A stretch of DNA of 64,000 bases. It comes from Thalassotalea psychrophila. GTDB lineage: Bacteria; Pseudomonadota; Gammaproteobacteria; Enterobacterales; Alteromonadaceae. Every line of letters starts with the position of its first letter. The stretch's first letter is position 1. A program made the position numbers and the translations under genes. Under the pieces are notes generated by a model. It saw nothing but the letters and a program-made list of their open reading frames with translations, made no database searches and had not been told where the DNA came from. Shown here in pieces: positions 29,098 to 38,138 of the stretch. Location: contig NZ_CP134145.1 of assembly GCF_031583595.1 (NCBI RefSeq), positions 4,340,001 through 4,404,000 on the forward strand, given 5' to 3'.

Positions 29098-31305
29098 ATG
29101 GATAACCTTAAAGTACGTCTTGAAAATTGTTACGGTATTTCTTCATTTAATGAAATTTTTGATTTATCGAATAACCGAGGAAAAGCTAAAGCTTACTCAA
29201 TTTATGCCCCAAACGGACTGATGAAAACATCGTTTTCTAGAACTTTTGATGCATTATCAAAAGGTGATCAACCTAAAGAAGAACGTTTTAATCGACAACC
29301 AACTTGTGTTATTGAAGCTGATAATGTCGAAATTCAGAAAGAACAAATATACGTTCTTAAATCTGAAATAGAAATCAGTTCTGACAATGATGCTGTAACG
29401 AACATTCTTATTAATCAGGAAAGTAAATCTAGATATGATTCATTGATCTCTAATATTAATAAGTTGAAATCAAAGCTTCAAACTACACTTCAGAAAAAGT
29501 CCAAATTTAAAAAAGATGATGTCGAAAATAAACTTATAAATGACTTTCAAACAAATGATTTTGTAAGGGCAATAGAGTTAGCAAAAGAAGTTGTTGTTGG
29601 TGATGATTTAGGTAGCTTTATTTATAATGAAATATTCGATCCTAAAGCTATTTCTATTTTAGAAAGCCCTGAATTCTTATCAAAATCCAATGAATTTAAT
29701 CAACGATATCAAGATCTTTTTAATCAAACAGGTACTATATACAGCCGCGGAATTTTTAACCCTACAAAAGCAGACACTTCTTTTAGTACCTTAAACAAGC
29801 AAGGATACTTTGCTGGTGGACATAAAGTTCATTTACAAGGTGATGATTCTTCGATTAATTACGAAGAACTACAAGAAAAAATGAGAGTTGTGCACGAATC
29901 AATTGACAGCGACGCTGAGCTTAAAAAGTTAAGGGGAAACTTAGCTAAAAATGCACAAACTCAAGCATTGATTTCACTCTTGGAGAATATTTCTGCCACA
30001 GAAGTTGATTTACTTTTACATAATGTTAAACCTGAAAACCAAGCAGAATTCAAGCGGAGTTTATGGGCTTTTTATATTCAAAATAGTCCAGATACTGACG
30101 TATTTATAGAAGCTTTCTCAGCCAATCAGGCTGAATTACGACAAATTGAATTAGCAGCTGCAACAGAAGCTCCGAACTGGTCTACAGCTATAGAACTTTT
30201 TAATAATCGTTTTATCGATATGCCATTCACTTTGTCATTATTTAATCAGGTTGATGCCGCATTAGGAAAAGATAAAGCAAAATTAAAGTTTACGTTTAAA
30301 GATGGTAATGATCATATAGATTGTACTAGAAGTGAAATTAAGTCTCTAAGTCAAGGTGAAAGACGCGCACTCTATCTTCTTAATTTTATCTTTGAAGTCG
30401 AAGATAGAAAAAGCAAATCAGCGGAAACCCTTTTTATTATTGACGACGTTGCGGACTCTTTCGACTACAAGAATAAGCATGCAATTGTTCAATATCTTGA
30501 GGATATATCAAAAGTAGAGCATTTTTCACAATTAATTTTGACTCACAATTTTGATTTCTTTAGGACTTTATCTAATAGTTTTGTACGCTATGAAAGATGT
30601 CTAATGGCTAGTAGAACAGCTGATGGCATAAAACTGTCAAAAGCAGAAGGCATAAAAAATTACTTTATTGGTAAGTGGAAAGAGCATATAACAAGCAGTG
30701 ACTTCATTTTGTGTGCAACTGTACCTTTTACAAGAAACCTACTTGAGTACATAAAAGGTGAAGATGATCCAGACTACTTGAAGCTCACTAGTCTGCTGCA
30801 CTGGAAAGAAGATACAGCCCAAATTACAATTGGGGACTATTACGAAATTTATAATCGCTTATTTGGTACCAACTACCCGACTACCAATACAAACTCATTT
30901 AAAGAATTACTATTTGTTAAAGCTAACGAGATCAAGAATAGAGCTAATCATGAAGGACTAAACTTAGAGGATAAAGTCCTTTTATCAATTGCCATTAGAA
31001 TGAGATCTGAAATTTTCCTTATCGAAGAAATGCGTAAAATAAAAGAAAACGATACTTATTGGTGTCAATCAATGAATCAATTTGGCGCATTAATAAAATT
31101 ATACGTAAAAGAATTGCCAGATAGCAATGCTATCAAAACCCTTGAGAAAGTTAGCATTACCGTTAGCTCTAATATTCACCTTAACTCTTTTATGTATGAA
31201 CCAATATTAGATTTAACTATTGAACATCTGATCACTTTGTATTCAGAAATTTTAGAGTTAGAGTCTACTGTGCCTGCTCCTCAAGAAAGTGAGCCTGCAC
31301 TATAA
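29098..31305 (+). CDS. ABC/SMC-type ATPase (AAA_13-like) on an integron cassette
   Basis: A 735-residue ATPase. Walker A is APNGLMKTS (37-45, an unusual Met where Gly is common), a coiled coil follows near 120-160, the signature LSQGERRALYL is near 418, Walker B is LFIIDDVADSFD near 445, and the switch His is in LTHNFDFFRT near 482. This is the split-domain layout of RloC/PrrC-like and other AAA_13 proteins, many of which act in phage defence as nucleases or their regulators. No nuclease motif is sure in the C-terminal 200 residues. The stop codon lies inside the R'' box of the next attC, as usual for cassettes. Confidence 0.82.
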   Translation: MDNLKVRLENCYGISSFNEIFDLSNNRGKAKAYSIYAPNGLMKTSFSRTFDALSKGDQPKEERFNRQPTCVIEADNVEIQKEQIYVLKSEIEISSDNDAVTNILINQESKSRYDSLISNINKLKSKLQTTLQKKSKFKKDDVENKLINDFQTNDFVRAIELAKEVVVGDDLGSFIYNEIFDPKAISILESPEFLSKSNEFNQRYQDLFNQTGTIYSRGIFNPTKADTSFSTLNKQGYFAGGHKVHLQGDDSSINYEELQEKMRVVHESIDSDAELKKLRGNLAKNAQTQALISLLENISATEVDLLLHNVKPENQAEFKRSLWAFYIQNSPDTDVFIEAFSANQAELRQIELAAATEAPNWSTAIELFNNRFIDMPFTLSLFNQVDAALGKDKAKLKFTFKDGNDHIDCTRSEIKSLSQGERRALYLLNFIFEVEDRKSKSAETLFIIDDVADSFDYKNKHAIVQYLEDISKVEHFSQLILTHNFDFFRTLSNSFVRYERCLMASRTADGIKLSKAEGIKNYFIGKWKEHITSSDFILCATVPFTRNLLEYIKGEDDPDYLKLTSLLHWKEDTAQITIGDYYEIYNRLFGTNYPTTNTNSFKELLFVKANEIKNRANHEGLNLEDKVLLSIAIRMRSEIFLIEEMRKIKENDTYWCQSMNQFGALIKLYVKELPDSNAIKTLEKVSITVSSNIHLNSFMYEPILDLTIEHLITLYSEILELESTVPAPQESEPAL

Positions 31306-31398
31306 CAAGTCATTTCAGCAGGACAAATAACAGTTGGCTTTGCTCCTGCGTCGCTTATTTTAACCAACTATTATTTGCCTCTTAGTGAGGCGTTATAA
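31300..31398 (+). other. attC site closing the ATPase cassette
   Basis: A 99-base attC. R'' CTATAAC (31300-31306) is exactly complementary to GTTATAG at the start of this cassette (29044). AGTTGG (31332) pairs with CCAACT (31364), and R' is GTTATAA (31392-31398). Confidence 0.85.
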
Positions 31399-31407
31399 AG
31401 GGATTTT

Positions 31408-32052
31408 ATGTCGATCACTGCTAGCGAAAATAATCTATTTGACGAGTGGAAAGGAAATAGAGAAGGTTTCGTTTCGGACGGTTTAGTTTCTGAACTAGAT
31501 TATTTAAACTCAAAAATAAAAATATGCGTTGTATTGAAGGAAGTTAACGACCCTGACGGTGGTGGCTGGGATCTAAGAGAATTTCTATCTAATGGGGCAC
31601 GCGCTCAAACTTGGAATAATGTTGTCCGCTGGATAAACAGCATAAGAAATATAGATCGAAATATTCCTTGGGAAGACATTGATAACATCGATGAACAAGA
31701 TAGAAAATCCCAACTTAAATCTATATGCGCTATGAATTTAAAAAAATCACCAGGCACACATACAGCTGATATTGCTTCTCTTAAATCTGTTGCCAATGAA
31801 GATAGTGAGTTTATTAAAAAACAGTTTTCTTTATATGATCCAGACATCACTATTTGTGGTGGTACTGGAGACTTGTTCAAAAGTGTTGCAGGATTAGATG
31901 AATATAAATGGAATAGAACTATACGGGGTATTTGGTGGTATGAAAGAGCACCTTGTAAATATGTTGTAGCATACTGTCATCCAGAAGCTAGAGTAGACAA
32001 TCCATTAATTGTATACGGTTTGATTGATGCAATTCGTGAAATTTACTCATAA
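31408..32052 (+). CDS. Cassette protein, possibly uracil-DNA-glycosylase-like fold
   Basis: A 214-residue cytoplasmic protein starting 16 bases into its cassette with AAAGGGA as ribosome-binding site. The order of motifs, an early VVLKEVNDPDGGGWDLREF, a middle ITICGGTGDLF and a late VAYCHPEAR, is like the UDG superfamily, in which an early loop and a late His-Pro loop form the active site. This is a weak likeness and the function is unknown. The stop codon overlaps the remains of an R'' box (TCATAAC, 32047-32053), one base different from the complement of GTTATAA that opens the cassette. Confidence 0.6.
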   Translation: MSITASENNLFDEWKGNREGFVSDGLVSELDYLNSKIKICVVLKEVNDPDGGGWDLREFLSNGARAQTWNNVVRWINSIRNIDRNIPWEDIDNIDEQDRKSQLKSICAMNLKKSPGTHTADIASLKSVANEDSEFIKKQFSLYDPDITICGGTGDLFKSVAGLDEYKWNRTIRGIWWYERAPCKYVVAYCHPEARVDNPLIVYGLIDAIREIYS

Positions 32053-32868
32053 CAAGTGACTATGGTGTTATCAATACAAAAACTAATCCGAAATTACTTT
32101 TTCTAGCTAAATCCTAATGTCTCTTGTGTGGCAGCAGGAGAAATGAGAAGTATATATACCAATCAATAACAGCTTTAAGGATGGTTCTACGCAGCCTAGG
32201 TTATATATTGCCGAGTAGTTCACTTATAAATATCAATGCGCCAGATGTCTCTTCACCTACCTCTAGTTTTAACCCGCAACCTTGTTTTTGGATATGTTTT
32301 ACCTAAAACGGCGGAAAGTCTCACCGCTGCGATACGGGAGCTGTCAAATGATACATAAGTCAACAAAAAGGGGATTATAGAGCTAAGTTATCTATTGAGC
32401 GTTTAAAATATCACAAAAAGGGCATTATAGGGCTAAGTTATCTATAGAGTGTATAAAACATCACAAAAAGGGGATTACTTTTCAGTAAAAACATTGGTTC
32501 TCATTCGTCTCTTAAATGCCATAAGCGGAAGTTGGGTTGTCACCTATTAATATCAACTAAAGCCACAATATAGTCTTTATAAGACTGCTTTTTCATATCA
32601 AGATAAAGTCTTCTTCACACCGCATTCCTGACCTAAATCACACTAAATTAAGCAATACTTATTGCTAATATTTATTTCAAAGTTTGCGAAAGAGGGTAAA
32701 AGCACTTTTTCAAATTAATAGTTAGATAGTACCTATTTGGTATCCCAATATAGATATTTGTTTGAATATATTATCCGTACACCTATATTTTAAATATTGT
32801 TATCGGTAGGCTAACAATAAAAAAGTGGGTAAATAATAGTACCCACTTGGACTAAATACTAAAGTGAA
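32053..32868. other. Gene-free stretch with degenerate cassette-boundary repeats
   Basis: No supported gene in 816 bases. After the R'' box at 32047 the rest of an attC is missing, so the array looks broken. The 50-bp tandem repeat at 32361 lies here. Short frames (for example 32124-32306) have no recognisable product or ribosome-binding site. Confidence 0.6.
32361..32478 (+). repeat. 50-bp tandem repeat, 2.3 copies, resembling the cassette boundary
   Basis: Copies start at about 32361, 32411 and 32461, each opening ACAAAAAGGG(G/C)ATTA; the third is cut short. Within a copy, GGGCATTATAGGGCTAAG differs from the real boundary at 29040-29057 (GGGCGTTATAGGGCTAGG) at two positions. They may be worn copies of attC ends with cassette leaders. 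Confidence 0.65.
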
Positions 32869-33777
32869 TTATTTATAAAAGACTCGATAAAGCTCTTTTT
32901 TTGATTTACGAGTTGTTAACACTACCTCTTTAATATCACCTGTCACCCTATTTCCACTACACCCCTTAAACTCAAAAACATAAGATATATTTATATAAGG
33001 CGTACTAAGATCGGGATACTCTCCAAAAGAATCTAAGAAATTAAATTTGGTCGTATCTAAATAAAACGTCCCTTCTTTTTGAACAATTGGTGAATCATCC
33101 CTTTCGTACCACTTCTTTGTATGAAGGGTAACTCCAAACATGGGCATTTTACGATTTGGCACGGGATCCGAGAACAGTCCTGTACGCATTTTATAATTTG
33201 GCAGAACGACATTGTTAATTACATATGTTCCATGAACATTCTGATTAGCATTACCATAGTTTTTGAAAAGAGCTGTAACTCTTGAACCCACTCCAGGACC
33301 AAATTTATAAGCTCCTCTTGGGAGAGGAAAATCATACGCTCTAGTTAAGTAATCACGATTATTAAATAACACCTTCTCAGGCACCGCTGAGGCGTAAGTT
33401 GAATATTTGCCCTTTGAAAGACCTTTGCCATAAAACTTTAAATATTGTGTACTTTCATCAAATGTAAAAAATGCTGCGGGGTGAGAAATAAAAAACCGTT
33501 TACCTATTAATTCAGACTTCAATTCTTTACGCTTTTGCTGCCAAGCATTCCATGATTTTTCTTTTTCCTCTTTACGAATAGCAGGAGATTTTTTCGGATC
33601 GTTCCCTGTGTAATAGGTTGCATTTTCATAAGTGAAAACCTCACAATAGGCAACTTTAGCGTTATATATATCAATGTCACTTGGCTCAGAAACACTCACC
33701 CCACCAGATGTCATTGTACTCGCGCAACCGTAAAGCATCGACACTAAACAAGCCGACACTATAGACTGATACTTCAT
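32869..33777 (-). CDS. Putative outer-membrane or periplasmic lipoprotein of unknown function
   Basis: A 302-residue protein with a lipoprotein signal: a basic start, hydrophobic core, and LYG-Cys18 followed by Ala, so it is probably sorted to the outer membrane. The mature part is rich in Tyr, Phe and Lys, with no enzyme motif and a few Cys (CEVF, GCSGN) that may pair. No neighbour is cotranscribed and no family is recognised. Confidence 0.7.
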   Translation of the reverse strand: MKYQSIVSACLVSMLYGCASTMTSGGVSVSEPSDIDIYNAKVAYCEVFTYENATYYTGNDPKKSPAIRKEEKEKSWNAWQQKRKELKSELIGKRFFISHPAAFFTFDESTQYLKFYGKGLSKGKYSTYASAVPEKVLFNNRDYLTRAYDFPLPRGAYKFGPGVGSRVTALFKNYGNANQNVHGTYVINNVVLPNYKMRTGLFSDPVPNRKMPMFGVTLHTKKWYERDDSPIVQKEGTFYLDTTKFNFLDSFGEYPDLSTPYINISYVFEFKGCSGNRVTGDIKEVVLTTRKSKKELYRVFYK

Positions 33778-34517
33778 GTAAATATCCTTAATTTTAAATT
33801 AACAAAAACAAGAACAAATATCTGCCAAAAATGTGAATTATACATTCTCAAAATCAACCGACACTATTAAATTACTAATAAAAATCACACTGAACAAATT
33901 GAATCAACCATTTGAAACAACGTGTCAAATTTATATCTGTAGTTTATATAGCCTGCCTGACGTTCAAACATTTTTTGCTCGATTAAGTCCATCTAACAGG
34001 TTTGTTAGCGGACAATATACACTCTGACAAACCAATATCAATTCTCAAAGCAAGGCGTGTTAAATAATTGATAAATAATTAATAATTAATAATTAATTAT
34101 TGATAAATAATTAATTATTGATAAATAAATAAATAATTATTGATGCGACTGGATTGAAATTACGAATGTTCTATATAGTGACGTATACATTTATTGAATA
34201 ACACTTGTTTATTACATATCAGCGAACCTTTCAATTTAGGGAATTTTCAAATACTCTATTTTTAAATAACTGACTAACAAAATGTGTAAAAGTAGAGGTT
34301 AAAGGTATTTTGAATATCTTTTGGTTTTATATAAATCAAATCAACAAAGGTCGCCTATTCGCTCATCGGAGCCGTTCGTTTTCAATAACTTACGCTAAAT
34401 GCCGCAACCGTGCAAATTGTGCCTTTTCCTTCCTCTCATACCCTCTACTTTAATAACAGAACATTTGTACTATAATTTCCAAAGACACAAAGCGTCCTCT
34501 AGTTTAAGGCTTTAATT
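33778..34517. other. Gene-free AT-rich stretch
   Basis: Contains a hairpin (CTAAC/GTTAG near 33995-34010), the AT repeat at 34061, and a likely -10 box TATAAT at 34471-34476 in front of the SnoaL-like gene. Nothing else supported. Confidence 0.5.
34061..34144. repeat. Low-complexity AT repeat
   Basis: About 84 bases made of TAATTGATAAATAAT-like units in imperfect tandem and inverted order, with only G and no C among the rare non-AT bases. Easily melted DNA; could be a protein-binding or slippage-prone region. Confidence 0.7.
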
Positions 34518-34973
34518 ATGAATTTAGAAACAAAAATTAAAACGATTATTGTAGCGATAATATATCTTTCTATTGTACCTATGGCTTTTGCGCAATCTTC
34601 TGAAGAAAAACATAATCTGAAGGTTTATAAACAATGGACTGATTTGTGGAACGAGGGACATTACGATTTAATGCCCCAAATTGTAGCTGCAACTTATATA
34701 AGGCATGAACCTAAAGGCAATAGAACAGTTACAAGGGGAGAATATTTACAAGAAATTAAAAATTACCGTGAAAAACTTAATATGAGATTTGTTAATCTTA
34801 AAATATCTGCCGATAAAGACCTGATTTGGGCTTTATGGACTGTTTCGACTACTGACCCAAAAACAGGTGAGAAAAATCAGGGCCGAGGCGTACAGCTTTA
34901 TCGTCTCAAAGAAGGGAAGCTGGTAGAAACATGGTGGATGGGCACAATAGACCAAGGCGCGTGGCCTCTATAG
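34518..34973 (+). CDS. Secreted SnoaL-like (NTF2 fold) protein
   Basis: A 151-residue protein with a signal peptide ending near AFA-QSS (residues 24-26). The mature part follows the SnoaL/ester-cyclase pattern: WTDLWNEGHYDLMPQIVAATYIRHEP, then a repeated beta sheet ending LVETWWMGTIDQGAWPL. It would be periplasmic. Such proteins bind or isomerise small molecules, but no ligand can be named. It lies 42 bases before the small membrane protein gene, so cotranscription is likely. Confidence 0.7.
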   Translation: MNLETKIKTIIVAIIYLSIVPMAFAQSSEEKHNLKVYKQWTDLWNEGHYDLMPQIVAATYIRHEPKGNRTVTRGEYLQEIKNYREKLNMRFVNLKISADKDLIWALWTVSTTDPKTGEKNQGRGVQLYRLKEGKLVETWWMGTIDQGAWPL

Positions 34974-35015
34974 AGTTAGCTTTTACTGTTATCGAAATAT
35001 ATTGGAAGGTGATTC

Positions 35016-35396
35016 ATGACCAATGCTGAAACGCTCGAACTCATTGCGTTATACGCTAATAACGCATTAACAAGCTTTACCATTTATATCTCATTTACAT
35101 TCGGTTTCTTAATTACCGCATTCATTGTTGGAGCTAAACTTACACACTATCAAGTATTTGTGGTCTGCGCCTTGTATGTAATTTCTGTGGGAAGTATGGC
35201 AATCTCTTTAATTGTAAATATGCAAGTTTGGGTGGCTATCAAAGAAAGCCACGCTACGATTATAGACGAACTCCCGCTCGCCAATGGGACTTTTTGGATT
35301 ACCTATATGTGTATTGTTTTGATGGGGGGTATTTTAGTAAGCCTGTATTTCTTGTGGGACATAAGGCAAGGCCACAAGCTTAACTCTTTTAAGTAA
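35016..35396 (+). CDS. Small inner-membrane protein of unknown function
   Basis: A 126-residue protein with three predicted membrane helices (about 20-42, 48-70, 92-114) and a Lys-rich end. GGAAGGTGA precedes the ATG. No motif is recognised. It may share a transcript with the upstream SnoaL-like gene. Confidence 0.65.
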   Translation: MTNAETLELIALYANNALTSFTIYISFTFGFLITAFIVGAKLTHYQVFVVCALYVISVGSMAISLIVNMQVWVAIKESHATIIDELPLANGTFWITYMCIVLMGGILVSLYFLWDIRQGHKLNSFK

Positions 35397-35587
35397 GTAC
35401 AACACCTGAGATGAGTTAAAGTAATTTAATTTGCATTCACCGATTGAAATCACAGCTCAAAGCAGTCGGTAGCGACAACTAAAAACTTGTGTTTTTACAA
35501 TAACATCATGTATTGTATTTGTACAAATAAACAATAATTGCGACGGTCGCATAAGAGCGAATAGCGGAAGTAAAATTAAAGATTAAT

Positions 35588-36091
35588 ATGGATATAATAA
35601 GAACAATCTCCAAACTCCCAATGTTTAAACAAGCATTTCAAATTAAAGTATCTCCTCACGAATTAACGGGTGAAAATTTAATCACTCGAAAAGTGTTATC
35701 AATTAGACGCAGTTCTAGCCACCCGAGAAGCTTAACTGGTGATTTCTTTGAGCTTGAGCGGGATATTAAAAAGGTAATGCAACAATTAACGGTAAGGAGA
35801 TGGGTAAAAGCAAACGTATTAATTTGCCTCGAAGGCCTAGACGAGGGGGGTTATACTAACGTTGAAAAGAGAGCGTTTAAGGAAGCCGTTATGGGGGCTG
35901 GAGCTATGGATGTTTATTTAGCTGAGAAGGCAATCGACTTCACTACTGCTTATGATGTCCTTGTCAAAGGAAAGACTATTGAGGAAAAAAAAGATAAAGA
36001 GCCCTTTAGAATAACTCGCATTGAACTGCTAATCATAATTTCAATTTTAGGGATAGTATTAAGTTACCTAAAAGGATTTGGCGTCATTTAA
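35588..36091 (+). CDS. Short MreB-like protein with C-terminal membrane anchor
   Basis: A 167-residue protein. Its middle (about 55-125) parallels part of MreB: a helix before a beta strand (ANVLICLEG), then GGYTNVEKRAFKEAVMGAGAMDVYLAEKA, equivalent to [26 protein letters not shown] in MreB. The phosphate loops needed for ATP binding are missing, so it is not a working actin. After a Lys/Glu-rich linker, one membrane helix (about 147-164) ends the protein. Similar short proteins exist in other proteobacteria; their role is poorly known. Confidence 0.6.
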   Translation: MDIIRTISKLPMFKQAFQIKVSPHELTGENLITRKVLSIRRSSSHPRSLTGDFFELERDIKKVMQQLTVRRWVKANVLICLEGLDEGGYTNVEKRAFKEAVMGAGAMDVYLAEKAIDFTTAYDVLVKGKTIEEKKDKEPFRITRIELLIIISILGIVLSYLKGFGVI

Positions 36092-36415
36092 AGCCTATAT
36101 TAGAACTTTCTAATAGACCGCTATTGGCACACTTGAGACCGATGGCTGTTTAACGTAATGCGAACAACAGCCGCACAAGCTCTTCTGATTGTAATCATTT
36201 CATTCTCTATAGCTGACGTACGAGCTTCTTCCAATAATGGTAACTACTCCGACTTTGAACATAAATAGTAAAGCAACAGCTTTCATTTTAGCTTGAAGTT
36301 AAAACTCTTTTTAATTGAGGTATCTACCATAAATTATAATTCCTTTACAAGTGTAAATATTAAGCTAACATTTTATTAGCTACAAAACAGGTTTTTATAT
36401 AAGGAAGCTGGAAAC
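36092..36415. other. Gene-free gap before the serine hydrolase
   Basis: A 7-bp hairpin (GGCTGTT/AACAGCC, 36144-36172) without a T-run, then AT-rich DNA likely to hold the promoter of the serine hydrolase gene. Nothing else seen. Confidence 0.5.
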
Positions 36416-37939
36416 ATGGCATTTGATTATAAGAGCTTTAAAAAACAGATAAAATACATACGGGCTTGTGTTTTACTTTTTGGGTTACTAATTCATAACC
36501 CACCTTTTGTCCAAGCATCCGATATTGTTGAAAAAGATATGGTTGATAAAATTGTGTCTTATATTGAATTGGAGATGGGCCGCTCAGAAATACCTGGTTT
36601 AGCGTTAGCTATTGTTAAGGGTGATACAACTATCCACGTACAAGGATTTGGGAAAGCTGACGAGAATGGGCGAAGGGTAACAGGGGATACCTCTTTTATA
36701 TTGGGGTCGACATCAAAATCCTTCACAGCGATGGCAATTTTGCAATTGTTTGATAAAGGGTTAATTGAACTGGACAAGCCTGTGCAAAATTACATTCCTT
36801 GGTTCAGGGTTGGTGATAAGGATAAGTCCTCAGAAATAACATTAAGACATTTACTAAATCAAACCAGCGGTTTTTCCACAGAAACAGGCAGAAAGAAATT
36901 TACAGATGGGGATACATCGCCTGAAGCTTTGGAAAAAGGAATTAGGGAACTTAAGGATGTAAATCTTGTAACTCCTGTTGGGAGCAGTTTTAATTATAGC
37001 AATACAAATTATGACTTGCTTGGTCTTGTCGTTCAGACGGTCTCTGGTATGAGTTATGAAAAATATATTCAAAAGAATATATTTGATCCCCTTGATATGA
37101 CACATAGTTATACAGATAAGGAATCAGCGCGAAATAATGGACTTGCGACGGGATACAATTATTTTATAGGGAAAGCTTTTCCAACCCCTGATATTCCTTA
37201 CCCCAGACGAAAAAAACCTGCTGGTTATCTGATATCCAGTGCAAAAGATATCAGCCACTATATGATTGCCCAACTAAATAGTGGGCGTTACCTTGATAAC
37301 AAACTGCTCTCTGATGCTTCGATGCAACTATACCATACTCCCGAGAAGCAACATTATGCGATGGGATGGCTAAGTCGACAGCTTAATGGAAAAAAGCTTG
37401 TAATGCATAAGGGTTTAGTTGCGAACTATCGTTCGGAAATTATTATGATTCCTGAAGAAGGCTTGGGAGTGGTGGTGCTCATTAACGGGCAAGATTCCGT
37501 ATTTGATGGTACGGTCAGAATGCTGCCAGAGAATGTTTATTTGCTTTTGACAGGCGGAAAAATAAGAGAAAGCAGGGCTGGCACTTTTGATAAAGTTTTT
37601 TATGCAATTACATTAATTTTAGTTTTGCAGCTGATTGGGATACCGCGAACTTTCCTGTTAATTAAACGTTGGAAATCTGGATTGCCTACTCTAAATCGGT
37701 GGAGCTATTTCAGATTTTTAGTCGCCCCACTTGTGATGAGCGTTTTACTTTCGATCGCATTTTTAGTGGTGCTTCCAAAGGCAAATCAAATGACAGTGTC
37801 TGATGTATTATTATTTGCTCCAGACATCTCTTGGGCAGCAATAATATCTGGCACATTGGCCCTAGCTTGGGGAATAATTAGGACCGTATTAGTGGGCAAT
37901 GTTTTGTTTAAGAAATCAACAGAGGAAGCCGAGCAATGA
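36416..37939 (+). CDS. Serine hydrolase, class C beta-lactamase/PBP family, membrane-bound
   Basis: A 507-residue protein. An N-terminal signal or anchor (about 15-30) is followed by the beta-lactamase-like domain: Ser98-Thr-Ser-Lys101 nucleophile motif, Tyr194-Ser-Asn, and a late HKG (about 340) in place of KTG. Three or more membrane helices follow from about residue 390, which true AmpC lacks. The catalytic domain should face the periplasm; the family includes esterases and peptidases, so resistance should not be assumed. AAGGAAGC is a good ribosome-binding site. It resembles proteins from Gram-positive genera, so transfer is possible. Confidence 0.85.
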   Translation: MAFDYKSFKKQIKYIRACVLLFGLLIHNPPFVQASDIVEKDMVDKIVSYIELEMGRSEIPGLALAIVKGDTTIHVQGFGKADENGRRVTGDTSFILGSTSKSFTAMAILQLFDKGLIELDKPVQNYIPWFRVGDKDKSSEITLRHLLNQTSGFSTETGRKKFTDGDTSPEALEKGIRELKDVNLVTPVGSSFNYSNTNYDLLGLVVQTVSGMSYEKYIQKNIFDPLDMTHSYTDKESARNNGLATGYNYFIGKAFPTPDIPYPRRKKPAGYLISSAKDISHYMIAQLNSGRYLDNKLLSDASMQLYHTPEKQHYAMGWLSRQLNGKKLVMHKGLVANYRSEIIMIPEEGLGVVVLINGQDSVFDGTVRMLPENVYLLLTGGKIRESRAGTFDKVFYAITLILVLQLIGIPRTFLLIKRWKSGLPTLNRWSYFRFLVAPLVMSVLLSIAFLVVLPKANQMTVSDVLLFAPDISWAAIISGTLALAWGIIRTVLVGNVLFKKSTEEAEQ

Positions 37940-38110
37940 AGTGGGTTAATAAATGGAGATGGGTAACCTGATTCAGGAAGGGACAAAACCACGGGCAAGC
38001 TTTTAATCCTACAGCTTACACCTGCTACGCATTCCAATACAAATTTCTCTGCCTCTTAAGGTAAAAAGGCACCGAAAATAATCCGCAAGTCGAATGACCG
38101 CAGTTGGCAC

Positions 38111-38138
38111 AAACCAGACCCTTTGAGGTCTGGTTTTT
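38111..38138 (+). terminator. Rho-independent terminator
   Basis: AAACCAGACC pairs with GGTCTGGTTT over a 6-base loop, and the right arm runs into TT. It would end the serine hydrolase transcript, though 170 bases after its stop. Confidence 0.75.

Noticed and set aside
32124..32306. 60-residue plus-strand frame in the broken array
   Set aside because: No ribosome-binding site, no neighbours, composition like random DNA.
34061..34144. Replication origin or CRISPR-like array
   Set aside because: It is irregular AT slippage sequence with no constant repeats and spacers, no DnaA boxes and no dnaA or cas genes nearby.
35397..35587. Further attC site between island genes
   Set aside because: No R''/R' pair or AGTTGG/CCAACT inner stem; the 34.5-38 kb genes are not cassettes by this test.
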